The position numbers were made by a program, and so were the translations under genes. A DNA stretch of 64,000 nt, taken from positions 1 to 64,000 of the IMG/VR virus record IMGVR_UViG_3300017971_000031. One strand, 5' to 3'. How positions within the stretch are numbered: the stretch's first letter is position 1; every line of letters begins with the position of its first letter. This DNA is from a virus. This document shows, piece after piece, positions 17,432 through 25,462 of this stretch. Under the pieces are notes generated by a model. The model was not told the DNA's origin. It did no database searches and was given only the letters and a program-made list of their open reading frames with translations.

Positions 17432-17865
17432 ATTATTCTCCTTTTGTTTTTGCGGTCCAGGATCTCAACCAGTTCCGTAACAGGGATCGACCTCGACCAG
17501 TGTTGAACAGCATTCTCGATTAGTCCCGATCGGGGAACCTCCCCGAGGAATCCGTGACAAAGGTAATCGAAGATGAAATACTCCCGATCTACCTGAAGCA
17601 GAACAAACACATTTGCTCCAGCCATCCCGTGCCTCTTCAGCCAGCCTTTTTGGGCCGGGGTGAAATGGTCTAGCCTAAGCGGAGTAGTTGGACGCTTTGG
17701 CCATCTGTGAGCATACTTTAGCTCGATCCAGCCCATGGATCCATTCACGGTAGTTGTGAAGTATACATCCGGCGTCCCTTCATCAACTAGGTTCTCAATT
17801 CGTTCAGCAATCCAAACAGGCTTCATTCGATTATACAGATATCTCCAAAAACCAGATTCATTCAT
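17428..17865 (-). CDS. PD-(D/E)xK family nuclease (VRR-NUC-like), 145 aa
   Basis: The motif GTPDVYF followed by GWIELKYA matches the GxPD...ExK metal-binding core of small PD-(D/E)xK nucleases of the VRR-NUC or phage endonuclease type. An upstream Glu (residues ~20-27, ERIENLVDEGTPD) could complete the site. It overlaps the polymerase gene upstream and the coiled-coil gene downstream by four bases each, so it is translated with the replication genes. Likely work on branched or nicked DNA during replication or recombination; the exact substrate cannot be read from the sequence. Confidence 0.75.
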   Translation of the reverse strand: MNESGFWRYLYNRMKPVWIAERIENLVDEGTPDVYFTTTVNGSMGWIELKYAHRWPKRPTTPLRLDHFTPAQKGWLKRHGMAGANVFVLLQVDREYFIFDYLCHGFLGEVPRSGLIENAVQHWSRSIPVTELVEILDRKNKRRII

Positions 17866-19796
17866 TTTACATCACTCCAATCTCTTCCCGTGTCAGGATC
17901 CACGACAACGGGAAGCTTCAGGGGGATTGCTCGTTCCATCAGTCGGGCCGATTCTGCAAAGGCCTCTTTTCCTGCGGGCGTGTTAGGAACCGACCAATCC
18001 AATTCATCGTGGACTGTCAGAAGAGGAAATCCAAGCTCGTCAAATATCCCTGCTTCAGCAATATCAACCATGGCCTGCTTCATGATATCGGCTGCGCTGC
18101 CCTGATCGATAGCATTGAAGGCCTTATAACAGCCGGCCCGCTGAACTCCCCAACCGCCCATCTTCTTGGTAATTTCCAGCATCTTTTGTTTGTCTTTCAT
18201 GGCCGTTACCTCTTTGGCCAGATCAAACTTGTTTGGCTCCCACAGATCAAACCTTCGTTTCCGACCGAGGATAGTTCGGACATATCCTTTCTTCATTGCC
18301 TGAGATGAGGCCGTATTCAAAGTTCGCTTCAGGAAGGGGAGCTTCTCATAGTACATTCTGATGAAGCTCTCGGCCTCATCCTTGGGAATCCCGAGGGAAA
18401 CAGCCAGCTTTGCAGCTCCCATGCCATATATGATCCCGAAGTTAATAGTCTTCGCAGCCTTCCGGCTGATCCCCGCGGTGTCTGCGCACCACTGATGATA
18501 ATCGAGGGCCCGGTCATTCTTGAATGCTTCCCGAATATCATCTGCTCCTTCCCCGATAGCAAAATGGGCCAAGACCCGAATCTCAATCTGAGAATAGTCA
18601 GCCCTGCCCCACAGTTCCCCTTCATCAGGAATGAAGATGGATCTGCACAGAGGACCGAGCTCAGGATCTCGGCCAGGGATAAACTGCAAGTTAGGATTGG
18701 AAGAACTGAAACGGCCAGTCACCGTCCCACCCTCGTCTCCCTTGAGCTGGTTGAACTGGCAGTGGATCCGATCCCCGATTACCTGGTCAAGCAAGGATCC
18801 TCGAAGGAAAGTACCGATGAATTTGTCGACCTTCCGATAGTCCACAATTAGCTTTGTGACATCAGATCCGTGCCGCTCGAGCCATGTTTGTTGGAAGGAT
18901 GGTTGACCTGTCTTGGTCCTTGGATAATCCCAGCCTTGCTTTTTGAAATAGCGGCCAATGGACTGGTTTGCCCACGGGTCAATATCGAACTTCGTTAATT
19001 GGTGGCTCAGGCGCTTAAGTTCCTGCTCCTTTCTGTCAATGGCCACATGCAATTTCTGCATGTCTACACGGACGCCACGCTGTCTCATTCCGAGCAAGAT
19101 AGGTATTAAGGCAGATTCCATTTTGAACAGATCTATCAGCCCTTCACGTTGCATTTTATCCCATTGCTTGAGAAAGATCTGAATCGGTTGGATAGCATCA
19201 GACTCGGCATATGGGCCGACAATGTTCGAGGGGAGTTTCCAGAGGTGTTCTTGGGGCTTGGATTTCTTGCTCTTTCTGAAGGGCCGGGTCGCTTCCTCGA
19301 TCAGGTCTTCATTTTTAGTTTCACCCAAATACTCCTGGCATAAACTGTCGAGGGAATAGACCCGTTTGTTCTCATCAATCAGGGGTTCTGCCACTTGGAC
19401 GTCATAAAATGGACCTGCAACAGGCACGCCCTCTGCATATAACCAGTCAAGGTCATAGAGCAGGTTTGCCCCGATCTTAGGTTGGTTGGGTCTGCACAGT
19501 TCTTGCCGGGCCCATTTGAGGACCACTTTCTTATTGAACTGCGGACCCTCAAAATGGCCGAATGGCAAATACCATGTCTGTCCTTCAGGAACCGCGATCG
19601 AAATCCCGAGAATATAGTTCCCCTCCCGACGGACACCAGGTCCTTTTGTTGTCAGGTCTTTGTCTCGGGTCTCGATATCCAGCCCAATAGCTCTTGCGTC
19701 TCCGAGTCGGGGGAGCTGTTCCGGAATTTCCCAATCTGATTTGGGCTGGAATAAAGGTTGCTGAAAGGCATCCACAGTCGACCTTGAGATTTCCAT
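17862..19796 (-). CDS. polA: Family A DNA polymerase with 3'-5' exonuclease domain, 644 aa
   Basis: Residues ~30-215 are a DnaQ-like proofreading exonuclease (exo I at D40-I-E-T, exo II NLLYDLDWL at ~111, exo III YAESD at 196-200). The polymerase domain shows motif A (DYSQIEIRVLAH, ~400-411), motif B (RKAAKTINFGIIYG, 445-458, with Phe at the sugar-discriminating site) and motif C (VHDE, 595-598). There is no 5'-3' exonuclease domain, as in other phage replicative polymerases. AAGGAAAGGA lies just upstream of the ATG, although this start is 145 bp inside the dCMP deaminase gene. It presumably replicates the phage genome together with the AEP primase and helicases encoded further up the strand. 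Confidence 0.95.
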   Translation of the reverse strand: MEISRSTVDAFQQPLFQPKSDWEIPEQLPRLGDARAIGLDIETRDKDLTTKGPGVRREGNYILGISIAVPEGQTWYLPFGHFEGPQFNKKVVLKWARQELCRPNQPKIGANLLYDLDWLYAEGVPVAGPFYDVQVAEPLIDENKRVYSLDSLCQEYLGETKNEDLIEEATRPFRKSKKSKPQEHLWKLPSNIVGPYAESDAIQPIQIFLKQWDKMQREGLIDLFKMESALIPILLGMRQRGVRVDMQKLHVAIDRKEQELKRLSHQLTKFDIDPWANQSIGRYFKKQGWDYPRTKTGQPSFQQTWLERHGSDVTKLIVDYRKVDKFIGTFLRGSLLDQVIGDRIHCQFNQLKGDEGGTVTGRFSSSNPNLQFIPGRDPELGPLCRSIFIPDEGELWGRADYSQIEIRVLAHFAIGEGADDIREAFKNDRALDYHQWCADTAGISRKAAKTINFGIIYGMGAAKLAVSLGIPKDEAESFIRMYYEKLPFLKRTLNTASSQAMKKGYVRTILGRKRRFDLWEPNKFDLAKEVTAMKDKQKMLEITKKMGGWGVQRAGCYKAFNAIDQGSAADIMKQAMVDIAEAGIFDELGFPLLTVHDELDWSVPNTPAGKEAFAESARLMERAIPLKLPVVVDPDTGRDWSDVK

Positions 19797-20185
19797 AAAT
19801 CCTTTCCTTCTGTCGGGTAATCCTCATCAAAGACAAGGATCGTGCATGAAGTGTTGAGGAGCATGGCCGTACAGATAAGGCAAGGGGCCGTTGTAATGAA
19901 GGCCATTTGTATGCTGTAAGGATCCTGGCATTGCAATACAGCATTTACCTCAGCATGTACGGCCACGCATTTATCAAGATCCTGTCCACTTCTGCCGATC
20001 CTCGGGCACGATGCTTCAGTGCAGTGGGGCATCCCGGCTGGAATACCGTTATACCCCGTTGCCTTGATATGGTTCCGCTCATTGACGAGGACACAACCGA
20101 CTTTCCGGGTCAGGCAAGTGGATCGCTGTGCAACCAACTTGGCCAGCTCCATAAAGTATTCATATTGGTCCAGTCTGGGTTTCAT
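19652..20185 (-). CDS. dCMP deaminase, 177 aa
   Basis: The enzyme converts dCMP to dUMP. The zinc site is complete: H77-A-E79 and P-C102-L-I-C105, with the usual dCMP-deaminase fingerprint TGYNGIPAGMPHC before it. Family members usually end soon after the VFDEDYP segment; this one runs ~45 residues further, and that extension overlaps the start of the polymerase gene in another frame. Its start overlaps the stop of the dCMP-hydroxymethylase-like gene. In T4-type phages the deaminase supplies dUMP for dTMP synthesis and balances the dCMP pool; here ThyX would use the dUMP. Confidence 0.93.
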   Translation of the reverse strand: MKPRLDQYEYFMELAKLVAQRSTCLTRKVGCVLVNERNHIKATGYNGIPAGMPHCTEASCPRIGRSGQDLDKCVAVHAEVNAVLQCQDPYSIQMAFITTAPCLICTAMLLNTSCTILVFDEDYPTEGKDLWKSQGRLWMPFSNLYSSPNQIGKFRNSSPDSETQELLGWISRPETKT

Positions 20186-20901
20186 TAGAAGATATTCCTG
20201 TCCTTCAGATCCCCGTGGAATGCATGCAAAGATCCAAGAAAGTGAGTGAAGTTCCCCGCTTCGATACGGAGTTCTTCTGCAATGTGCTTCATCAGTTGGA
20301 TTGTAAGGAAAACGTCCGCGCCGAAGAACTTGATGAAATCACAGGATCGCTGGTTGTAGATCAGATGCAGCTTGTTTGCCCGAATCATGAACTGGTAGGT
20401 CAAACTGCACGGAACTCTGTCACGTCCGCCCCAGTTCATCATATCCTGGTGCCGATCATACATGGTCATGATGGCCTGCCGGGAGTTCGGCCGAAGTCGG
20501 AGTTCATTTACGACATAGCTGATCTGTTCTTGCCACCGCTCCGCGTATGAATAGGAGAACTTGCCGTCACGAAGGAAAGGTTCCCACAATTGCTTGTTCT
20601 CTTTCCAAGCTGTGCCGGGGTTCAGGGTTGCCCCGACCGGCATTCCGAACAGACCGCCCAGCCGTTCTCGCTCTTCGGCCTTCAGCCAAGCAGCATTCAA
20701 ATTGAGGTACTGAATGAGCTCGGACAGGTCTTCATATTTGGTAAGTGTGTATGCGTACCCGAAAAGCTCGATGGTCTGGAAGTCTGGGTTATCCGCAACC
20801 TCCTGATCCTGAACCGTGGCCGTTTGGTATCTGATCCCCATTTCAAACAGATCCCGCTCGACCTCTTTCACCATTTCTAACGTGTTCTGATAAATCCTCA
20901 T
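20185..20901 (-). CDS. ThyA-fold pyrimidine C5 enzyme, predicted dCMP hydroxymethylase, 238 aa
   Basis: This is a thymidylate-synthase-fold protein: arginine pair region RPNSRQAI (~138-144), catalytic Cys165 in RVPCSLTYQF, the phosphate-binding QRSCD (184-188) and His226 in SLHAF. An ungapped comparison from memory with E. coli ThyA (RSCDVFLGLPFN against RSCDFIKFFGAD) puts Asp196 where ThyA has Asn177, the residue that reads uracil. Asp there is the known mark of dCMP (cytosine) specificity, as in T4 gp42. I therefore predict hydroxymethylation (or methylation) of dCMP; dUMP as substrate is the alternative. AAGGAGG precedes the start and the gene is coupled to the dCMP deaminase. Confidence 0.8.
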   Translation of the reverse strand: MRIYQNTLEMVKEVERDLFEMGIRYQTATVQDQEVADNPDFQTIELFGYAYTLTKYEDLSELIQYLNLNAAWLKAEERERLGGLFGMPVGATLNPGTAWKENKQLWEPFLRDGKFSYSYAERWQEQISYVVNELRLRPNSRQAIMTMYDRHQDMMNWGGRDRVPCSLTYQFMIRANKLHLIYNQRSCDFIKFFGADVFLTIQLMKHIAEELRIEAGNFTHFLGSLHAFHGDLKDRNIF

Positions 20902-21078
20902 TCATGCCTCCTTTTTGACTTTCTGAGGGTTAAGATATAACTTGCAAAACGACTTCATATAAAGACGATAGCATTTCACGGTACATACATGGTCGCCATT
21001 ATCTAATTTCCACATGGATCGGCAGTTTGTGAGATTTGTCCCGCATTCTGCACAGTATATTTCTTGCTCAGTTTCCAT
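20902..21078 (-). CDS. Small zinc-ribbon-like protein, 58 aa
   Basis: The sequence starts METEQEIYCAECG and carries CxxC, a further Cys (NCRSMW) and CTVKC, suggesting one bound zinc. It ends directly before the hydroxymethylase-like gene. The ATG at 21078 is only 6-7 bases below the -10 box of the promoter at 21085-21113, so the transcript may be leaderless or the start may lie elsewhere. Function unknown. Confidence 0.55.
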   Translation of the reverse strand: METEQEIYCAECGTNLTNCRSMWKLDNGDHVCTVKCYRLYMKSFCKLYLNPQKVKKEA

Positions 21079-21084
21079 GGGTTC

Positions 21085-21113
21085 TTTATACCATAAAGAA
21101 ATTATTCTGTAAA
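21085..21113 (-). promoter_or_regulatory. Sigma-70-like early promoter
   Basis: On the - strand: TTTACA, 17 bp, TATAAA. The spacer (GAATAATTTCTTT) is shared with the promoters at 37921 and 54056. It lies immediately behind the terminator at 21123-21165 and drives the zinc-ribbon, hydroxymethylase, deaminase and polymerase genes. Confidence 0.75.
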
Positions 21114-21122
21114 CCATTTTTC

Positions 21123-21165
21123 AAAAAAGGACGCCCGACCAGGGAGGTAGTCTGGCCAGGCGCCC
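21123..21165 (-). terminator. Rho-independent terminator after the C5-methyltransferase gene
   Basis: On the - strand a 13-bp stem (21153-21165 with 21129-21141; three of the pairs are G-U) is followed directly by TTTTTT. A second, weaker stem lies just upstream. It separates the methyltransferase block from the hydroxymethylase-polymerase block. Confidence 0.75.
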
Positions 21166-21202
21166 GAACTCGGATCTGGTTGGCGGCGAGAACCAGTCCG
21201 AG

Positions 21203-22426
21203 CTACCTCTTACAAGGCAACCAGCAAGTTTGACAGATGAGCTTTTGCCGTGCCTTGGGTTTGTATCCGTGGGTCTCACAATACCATTTCTTCGCCTCAT
21301 CGATATAGGGATTCGGGTTGATGACCCGCTGATTGAAGAGCTTCTCCCGGGTTTCCACAACGGGTTTCCCCGCGATATGGGCTGCAATAAGTTCAGCCAC
21401 ATACGTGCAGAACTGAACCGGCATGAATTTGCCGATCTGCTTATAGACAGCCGAATAGGTTTTGAAGTCCCTCAGGTAATCCAGCGGATAGAAAATGAAA
21501 TCATCCGGGCATCCTTGGATCCTTGCCCGTTCCCGCATGGTCAGGGGATTCAACGTGTCCTCTCTGTAGTGGTTATCGAGAGCAGATCCCCCGCCGGTCA
21601 TAACGGGGCAGGTATTGTCCAGACAGATCTTCGAATAGCCGGGTTTGAAATGCTGGACACCCTGCTTGTTGTAGTACTGAAAGTTCCGCTTTGAAGGATA
21701 ATCCCTGATGACCTCTTTGAAGTCGCCCAGGGTCACAACCTCCTTGTCTCGGGTCTCAGCGAAATTGTGTGGGCTGAACCCGTGCAGCCGATCCTTATCC
21801 TTCACATGCACGTGATTGATCTTTTTGATGTCCCTCTTCGGAGGTAGTCCTTTGAGCATATGCCGCAAATGGGTAATGTGCTCAAATTCCCCCGGGACAA
21901 AAACGAACTTTTCCTTCTTCAGTGCACCGATCATGAAGAACCGCCGACGGAAGAACTGCGAATTGCCGTAATGGTAATTCGAAATCCATTCGGGGAACAA
22001 ATCGTAGTCGGGCAGGGCCTCTTTCCATTGCTGAATTGTCCAGCCGATCAGTGACTTCGGAAGGTTGTCCTGAACGAAGAACCGTGGCTTCAGGCGATTG
22101 ACCAGTTCACAAAATAGCGGAATATCTCCCGGGTCTTTCAGCTTAGCCGTCTTGTTCGGCCTGAGGTTGGAATAGGATCCACACTCGGGATGACCCATGG
22201 CCAGATCTATCTTCCCCCGAAGAGCACGGATCTGTTTCTCATCCAGTTCATCTATCTTATGGACGAGGAATGCTCCGGGGAAATTCTCGGTGAATGTGTT
22301 CCGGCCTTGGTCGTCCTGCCAATGGTAGTATGGACGCCATTCAATATTTCCGAGGACAGTAAATCCTGCCGCTCGGGCTCCGATCAGCATCGAGCCGATC
22401 CCTGATGTTAGTCCAATTGCCCTCAT
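21203..22426 (-). CDS. Variant C5-cytosine DNA methyltransferase, 407 aa
   Basis: The start at 22426 is chosen for its AAGGAG and because motif I begins at residue 4 (GLTSGIGSMLIGARAAGF). Motif IV is GHPECGSYS with the catalytic Cys at 82, motif VI is VQDN (Asp-Asn in place of Glu-Asn), motif VIII is QFFRRRFFMIG, and motif X is IGKFMPVQFCTYVAELI. The C-terminus adds a small Cys/His cluster (CQTCWLPC). The family methylates C5 of cytosine in DNA; the changed motif IV and VI residues make altered chemistry or substrate possible. It is followed by a terminator and preceded 2 bp upstream by a second methyltransferase gene. Confidence 0.8.
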   Translation of the reverse strand: MRAIGLTSGIGSMLIGARAAGFTVLGNIEWRPYYHWQDDQGRNTFTENFPGAFLVHKIDELDEKQIRALRGKIDLAMGHPECGSYSNLRPNKTAKLKDPGDIPLFCELVNRLKPRFFVQDNLPKSLIGWTIQQWKEALPDYDLFPEWISNYHYGNSQFFRRRFFMIGALKKEKFVFVPGEFEHITHLRHMLKGLPPKRDIKKINHVHVKDKDRLHGFSPHNFAETRDKEVVTLGDFKEVIRDYPSKRNFQYYNKQGVQHFKPGYSKICLDNTCPVMTGGGSALDNHYREDTLNPLTMRERARIQGCPDDFIFYPLDYLRDFKTYSAVYKQIGKFMPVQFCTYVAELIAAHIAGKPVVETREKLFNQRVINPNPYIDEAKKWYCETHGYKPKARQKLICQTCWLPCKR

Positions 22427-22428
22427 AA

Positions 22429-23298
22429 CTATTTCTCCTTCCTGAATACCAAAATGGTTTGGTATGCCGGAACTTTGATATCCAGATCCGGAAACCGTTT
22501 GTTGTATGTGTTCATGAACAGGGTCGGCGGATAATGGGGCAGGAGCGCCATACAAACGAACTCCATCCCGAGGCCGAGAAGAATCTCCCCGTACATCTTA
22601 TGGAGCAGGTACGGGGCTTTGTTCTGAACCATGTCCTTCACGCCGATGCAGAAATGCCCGCCAGCCTTCAGCATGCCCAAGCTGTCCTCATAGATCTGCC
22701 GAATGTCGTCCCAATATTGTGGAGTTTCCTTCATCCGGCCGAGACCCTTCTGTTGCAAATAGAACGCGGTGCTGGGTTTCCCGAAGATCTTTTGATGCTG
22801 ATCCCCGGAGTACGGGGGATTGTTTACAATTAGGCCGAACTTCCTGCGACCGAGATGCTTGCGGATATCCCGTGCGTCTCCATCCACGATGTTCCACTGA
22901 ATGGACTTGGGGAGTCCCTGCTCCTTCCAGACATAGTTCACATTTGCCTGAGCATACTCGGCAAACTCCAGTTCAACACCGGCTGCACACCTGCCCAGCA
23001 TCATGGCTTCGACGGCTGTTGTCCCGACGCCAATTGTGGGATCAAGCACCCAGTCTTTCGGTTTGGAAAATTCCTGAATGCACCAGCGGGCAACATGGAG
23101 AGGAGTCTTGGCAATATGGGCGAGGTCGGCCTGTTTGTTGTAATACTGCCGGCGCTCCAGTTTGCTATACGGGGTTCCATCAGGACGGATCAGGACGCCG
23201 CGGAATGTCTTGGGCTTGCAGAAGTCACAGTTGCAGTGATAATCCTTTGGCGTCCGTTTGAGGGGCTTTACTTCAACAGTCTCAATCTCATACTTCAT
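22429..23298 (-). CDS. DNA N6-adenine or N4-cytosine methyltransferase, 289 aa
   Basis: AAGGAGG precedes the ATG. An N-terminal Cys cluster (CNCDFC, residues ~22-27) leads to motif I (LDPTIGVGTTAVEA, ~90-103) and motif IV (NNPPYS, ~159), the amino-methyltransferase signature. The order motif I before NPPY differs from beta-class enzymes, where the DPPY motif comes first. No restriction endonuclease gene is adjacent, so it is an orphan methyltransferase. It could protect phage DNA or act on an already modified base; target site unknown. Confidence 0.8.
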   Translation of the reverse strand: MKYEIETVEVKPLKRTPKDYHCNCDFCKPKTFRGVLIRPDGTPYSKLERRQYYNKQADLAHIAKTPLHVARWCIQEFSKPKDWVLDPTIGVGTTAVEAMMLGRCAAGVELEFAEYAQANVNYVWKEQGLPKSIQWNIVDGDARDIRKHLGRRKFGLIVNNPPYSGDQHQKIFGKPSTAFYLQQKGLGRMKETPQYWDDIRQIYEDSLGMLKAGGHFCIGVKDMVQNKAPYLLHKMYGEILLGLGMEFVCMALLPHYPPTLFMNTYNKRFPDLDIKVPAYQTILVFRKEK

Positions 23299-23672
23299 AA
23301 TTCCTCCTTATCGTAATGTCTTGTGGATATGCGTTTTCGTTCGGGGTTGTATCCTGTGTCACCCTTCCCGATCGGCACGATTACAGAGAAGCCGAAAAGC
23401 AGGGGCATCCCTTCTGCGGATAGGATATTGTTGCAGCAAAACTCGAGCAGGGATTCCATGCCGTGCAGTCTCTCGACGAAGTCCGCTAGTTTCCGCTTTC
23501 GGTAATCAACCTCACCGGCCAAGGAAATAGCTTTGAGTATATTCTCCTTCAATACTTCTTCAGGGGAATGCTCATCCATGATCCCGACCAAAAGCCAGGA
23601 CAGCAATTCCGATCCCTTATAAACCGGGAGTGGTTCACTGCCCTGGATCTTTACCCAAGCTTGAACTCGCAT
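23295..23672 (-). CDS. Hypothetical protein in the modification block, 125 aa
   Basis: It overlaps the methyltransferase gene by four bases and starts just after the NTP-pyrophosphatase gene ends, so it belongs to the same transcription unit. The sequence has a helical middle (ENILKAISLAGEVDYRKRKL) and a beta-like C-terminal part. There are no signal or membrane segments and no recognisable motif. Position suggests a role in nucleotide or base modification, but nothing in the sequence shows it. Confidence 0.6.
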   Translation of the reverse strand: MRVQAWVKIQGSEPLPVYKGSELLSWLLVGIMDEHSPEEVLKENILKAISLAGEVDYRKRKLADFVERLHGMESLLEFCCNNILSAEGMPLLFGFSVIVPIGKGDTGYNPERKRISTRHYDKEEL

Positions 23673-23673
23673 A

Positions 23674-24102
23674 TTAGTACTCGGACCGCTGGCGGAATTT
23701 GTTGACGAGGGATTTCTTCAGATACAGCATGGCCACATCCTTCGCATCCAGACCGGACAGGATAAACAGTTCGACCATGAAGTGAAGTGCATCTGCCAGC
23801 TCTTCATAGAAGTGATCCCGGTCGGTGAGCATCTGTGTCTGTTTCCAGGGTTTGTTCTTCAGGCAGTTCATGGCTTCGCCGAGCTCCTCGGTCACTCTCC
23901 AGGCGAAGTCTTTCAGTCGGGCCTGACCCTTGGCCGAGTCCAGATCAACAGGCACATCGGGCGAAAGGAGTAGGTCATTTGCAGCCTCAATCGGATGGTA
24001 CTTTTCCATGAGTTCTTTCTGCCGATCGAAGATAGCCTCGAGCATATCTGTATCCCCGAGGAAGTCCAGAATGTCTTCATCAGTTACATCGTTGATGTTC
24101 AT
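23674..24102 (-). CDS. All-alpha NTP pyrophosphatase, dCTPase/dUTPase-like, 142 aa
   Basis: The metal-binding pattern of the dimeric dUTPase / MazG superfamily is visible: EELGEAMN (~74-81) and YEELADALHFMVELF (~99-113). Members hydrolyse dNTPs to dNMPs and pyrophosphate. In T4, gp56 of this superfamily destroys dCTP and dUTP so that only modified cytosine enters DNA. Given the hydroxymethylase-like gene in the same block, a dCTPase role is the favoured inference; plain dUTPase is the alternative. It overlaps the asparagine synthetase gene by 23 bp. Confidence 0.75.
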   Translation of the reverse strand: MNINDVTDEDILDFLGDTDMLEAIFDRQKELMEKYHPIEAANDLLLSPDVPVDLDSAKGQARLKDFAWRVTEELGEAMNCLKNKPWKQTQMLTDRDHFYEELADALHFMVELFILSGLDAKDVAMLYLKKSLVNKFRQRSEY

Positions 24103-25462
24103 AGTACATTTCCTCCGCTAATCCTTTGAATTGGTTGATTAAGTGTAGCCGCCAGCTCATTTTGTCCTGACGGATGGCTGGGATCTTCAGGGCTTCTTTC
24201 TTCCGTGCTTGTATAGCTTGGGGGACAATATCTGCAAAGGTCTTCTTCAGGATTCGCTTGTTCATACGCCTCTCGTAAGGGATCTGTAGGGCGTTATTCA
24301 CGACATCCGGGGCTAAGAACGGGCTCCTGAGCTCCACGGTACTGGCCATCATCAGCCGATCCAACCGGGGCAAATGGTAATATACCAGTTCATCAAAGAT
24401 GTCCGTGTATTGGCTGTCATACTGCGCTATACGACGGTATCCGCCGAACAGCTCATCAGCCCCATCACCTGAGATTGCTACGTCGAATCCTTCCTTCCTG
24501 ATTGCCCGACCTAACAGATATTGGGGGAGCATGGATCCAAGGTCGACTGGTGTCTGGTTTGCAGCCAATGCCCCGAGCAGATCATCCCCCTCGAGTTCAA
24601 TCTGCTTCAGTTCCACACCTGAGAAGTCAATGTAGTTCAGCCACTCAGCCTCGTCGTTGTCCACGTGGAACACGGTCAGGGGTTGGTTGGAGAATTCTCG
24701 GGTGAGGTAATACACGATTGTGCTGTCCAGTCCTCCTGATACTAATAAGGAGACTGGCACATCTGATACCAGCCGATTCTTGACTGCTTCCTCAATGGCT
24801 GTTCTGAGCTCCCGGGTAGGTTGCCGTGGCCATTGGAGATTCTGCCTGAGGATATGCTCGACTTGCAGGTTCTCCATATTCAGGATCATATGGCAGTTCG
24901 CTGGGATCTTCATTATGTTTTTGAACGGGGTGGTCTCGGCTGGGTGATAGCCCCATTTAGCAGTGGCCGACATATTGTGCTGATCCCATTCCAGCTCATC
25001 AAGGAGCAGCATCAGTGGGAGAATCTCCGAGCAGATTGCTACAGATTCCTCGGCCACCATAATGTATAGGGGTTTCTTTGCAAGATGGTCAGTGAAGATA
25101 TGGGCGCGCTTGCCCGTGATTCTGCGATGGCCGTCTATATGCACAATAGACCAGAAGCCATCAAACCACTCAAAACTCTGGATGGGAATCCTGCCCATCA
25201 TCAGATCGTGGACGGCCTCGATATCTGAGGAATAGTCCCCGAACGTTTTGTAGTTGAATATCTCTCCGACGAATAAGGTCTGATCCCGAAACGGTTGGTC
25301 AAACTCAGGATCCAATCCTTGAATAGGCAGGCGGACGTGCCCCAGGGAATAGGTCGCGAAATGTTCGGCCCGCGACCTGATCCCCCGATGGGTCATGTGG
25401 TTGATCAGGGTGAGTAGATTTTCTTCATGGTTTTTTCCGATACATAGGGCTAATCCACACAT
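24080..25462 (-). CDS. asnB: Glutamine-dependent asparagine synthetase, 460 aa
   Basis: A complete class II amidotransferase domain starts at the required Cys2 (MCGLAL), with RLPIQG (~44), GEIFNY (~66) and DGFW (~101). The synthetase domain has the ATP pyrophosphatase loop SGGLDS (242-247) and SGDGADELFGGY (331-342). It is shorter than cellular AsnB (~550 aa) but keeps the key motifs. GGAGG precedes the start. The gene overlaps the dNMP kinase by 38 bp and the NTP pyrophosphatase by 23 bp, so it is embedded in the nucleotide-modification operon. It may make asparagine for the infected cell, or amidate a carboxyl group in DNA-base modification; the second idea is speculative. Confidence 0.9.
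   Translation of the reverse strand: MCGLALCIGKNHEENLLTLINHMTHRGIRSRAEHFATYSLGHVRLPIQGLDPEFDQPFRDQTLFVGEIFNYKTFGDYSSDIEAVHDLMMGRIPIQSFEWFDGFWSIVHIDGHRRITGKRAHIFTDHLAKKPLYIMVAEESVAICSEILPLMLLLDELEWDQHNMSATAKWGYHPAETTPFKNIMKIPANCHMILNMENLQVEHILRQNLQWPRQPTRELRTAIEEAVKNRLVSDVPVSLLVSGGLDSTIVYYLTREFSNQPLTVFHVDNDEAEWLNYIDFSGVELKQIELEGDDLLGALAANQTPVDLGSMLPQYLLGRAIRKEGFDVAISGDGADELFGGYRRIAQYDSQYTDIFDELVYYHLPRLDRLMMASTVELRSPFLAPDVVNNALQIPYERRMNKRILKKTFADIVPQAIQARKKEALKIPAIRQDKMSWRLHLINQFKGLAEEMYYEHQRCN

Noticed and set aside
23295-23672. Glycosyltransferase for base modification
   Set aside because: I looked for a T4-type glucosyltransferase in the modification block; this unknown gene is too short and shows no glycosyltransferase motif.
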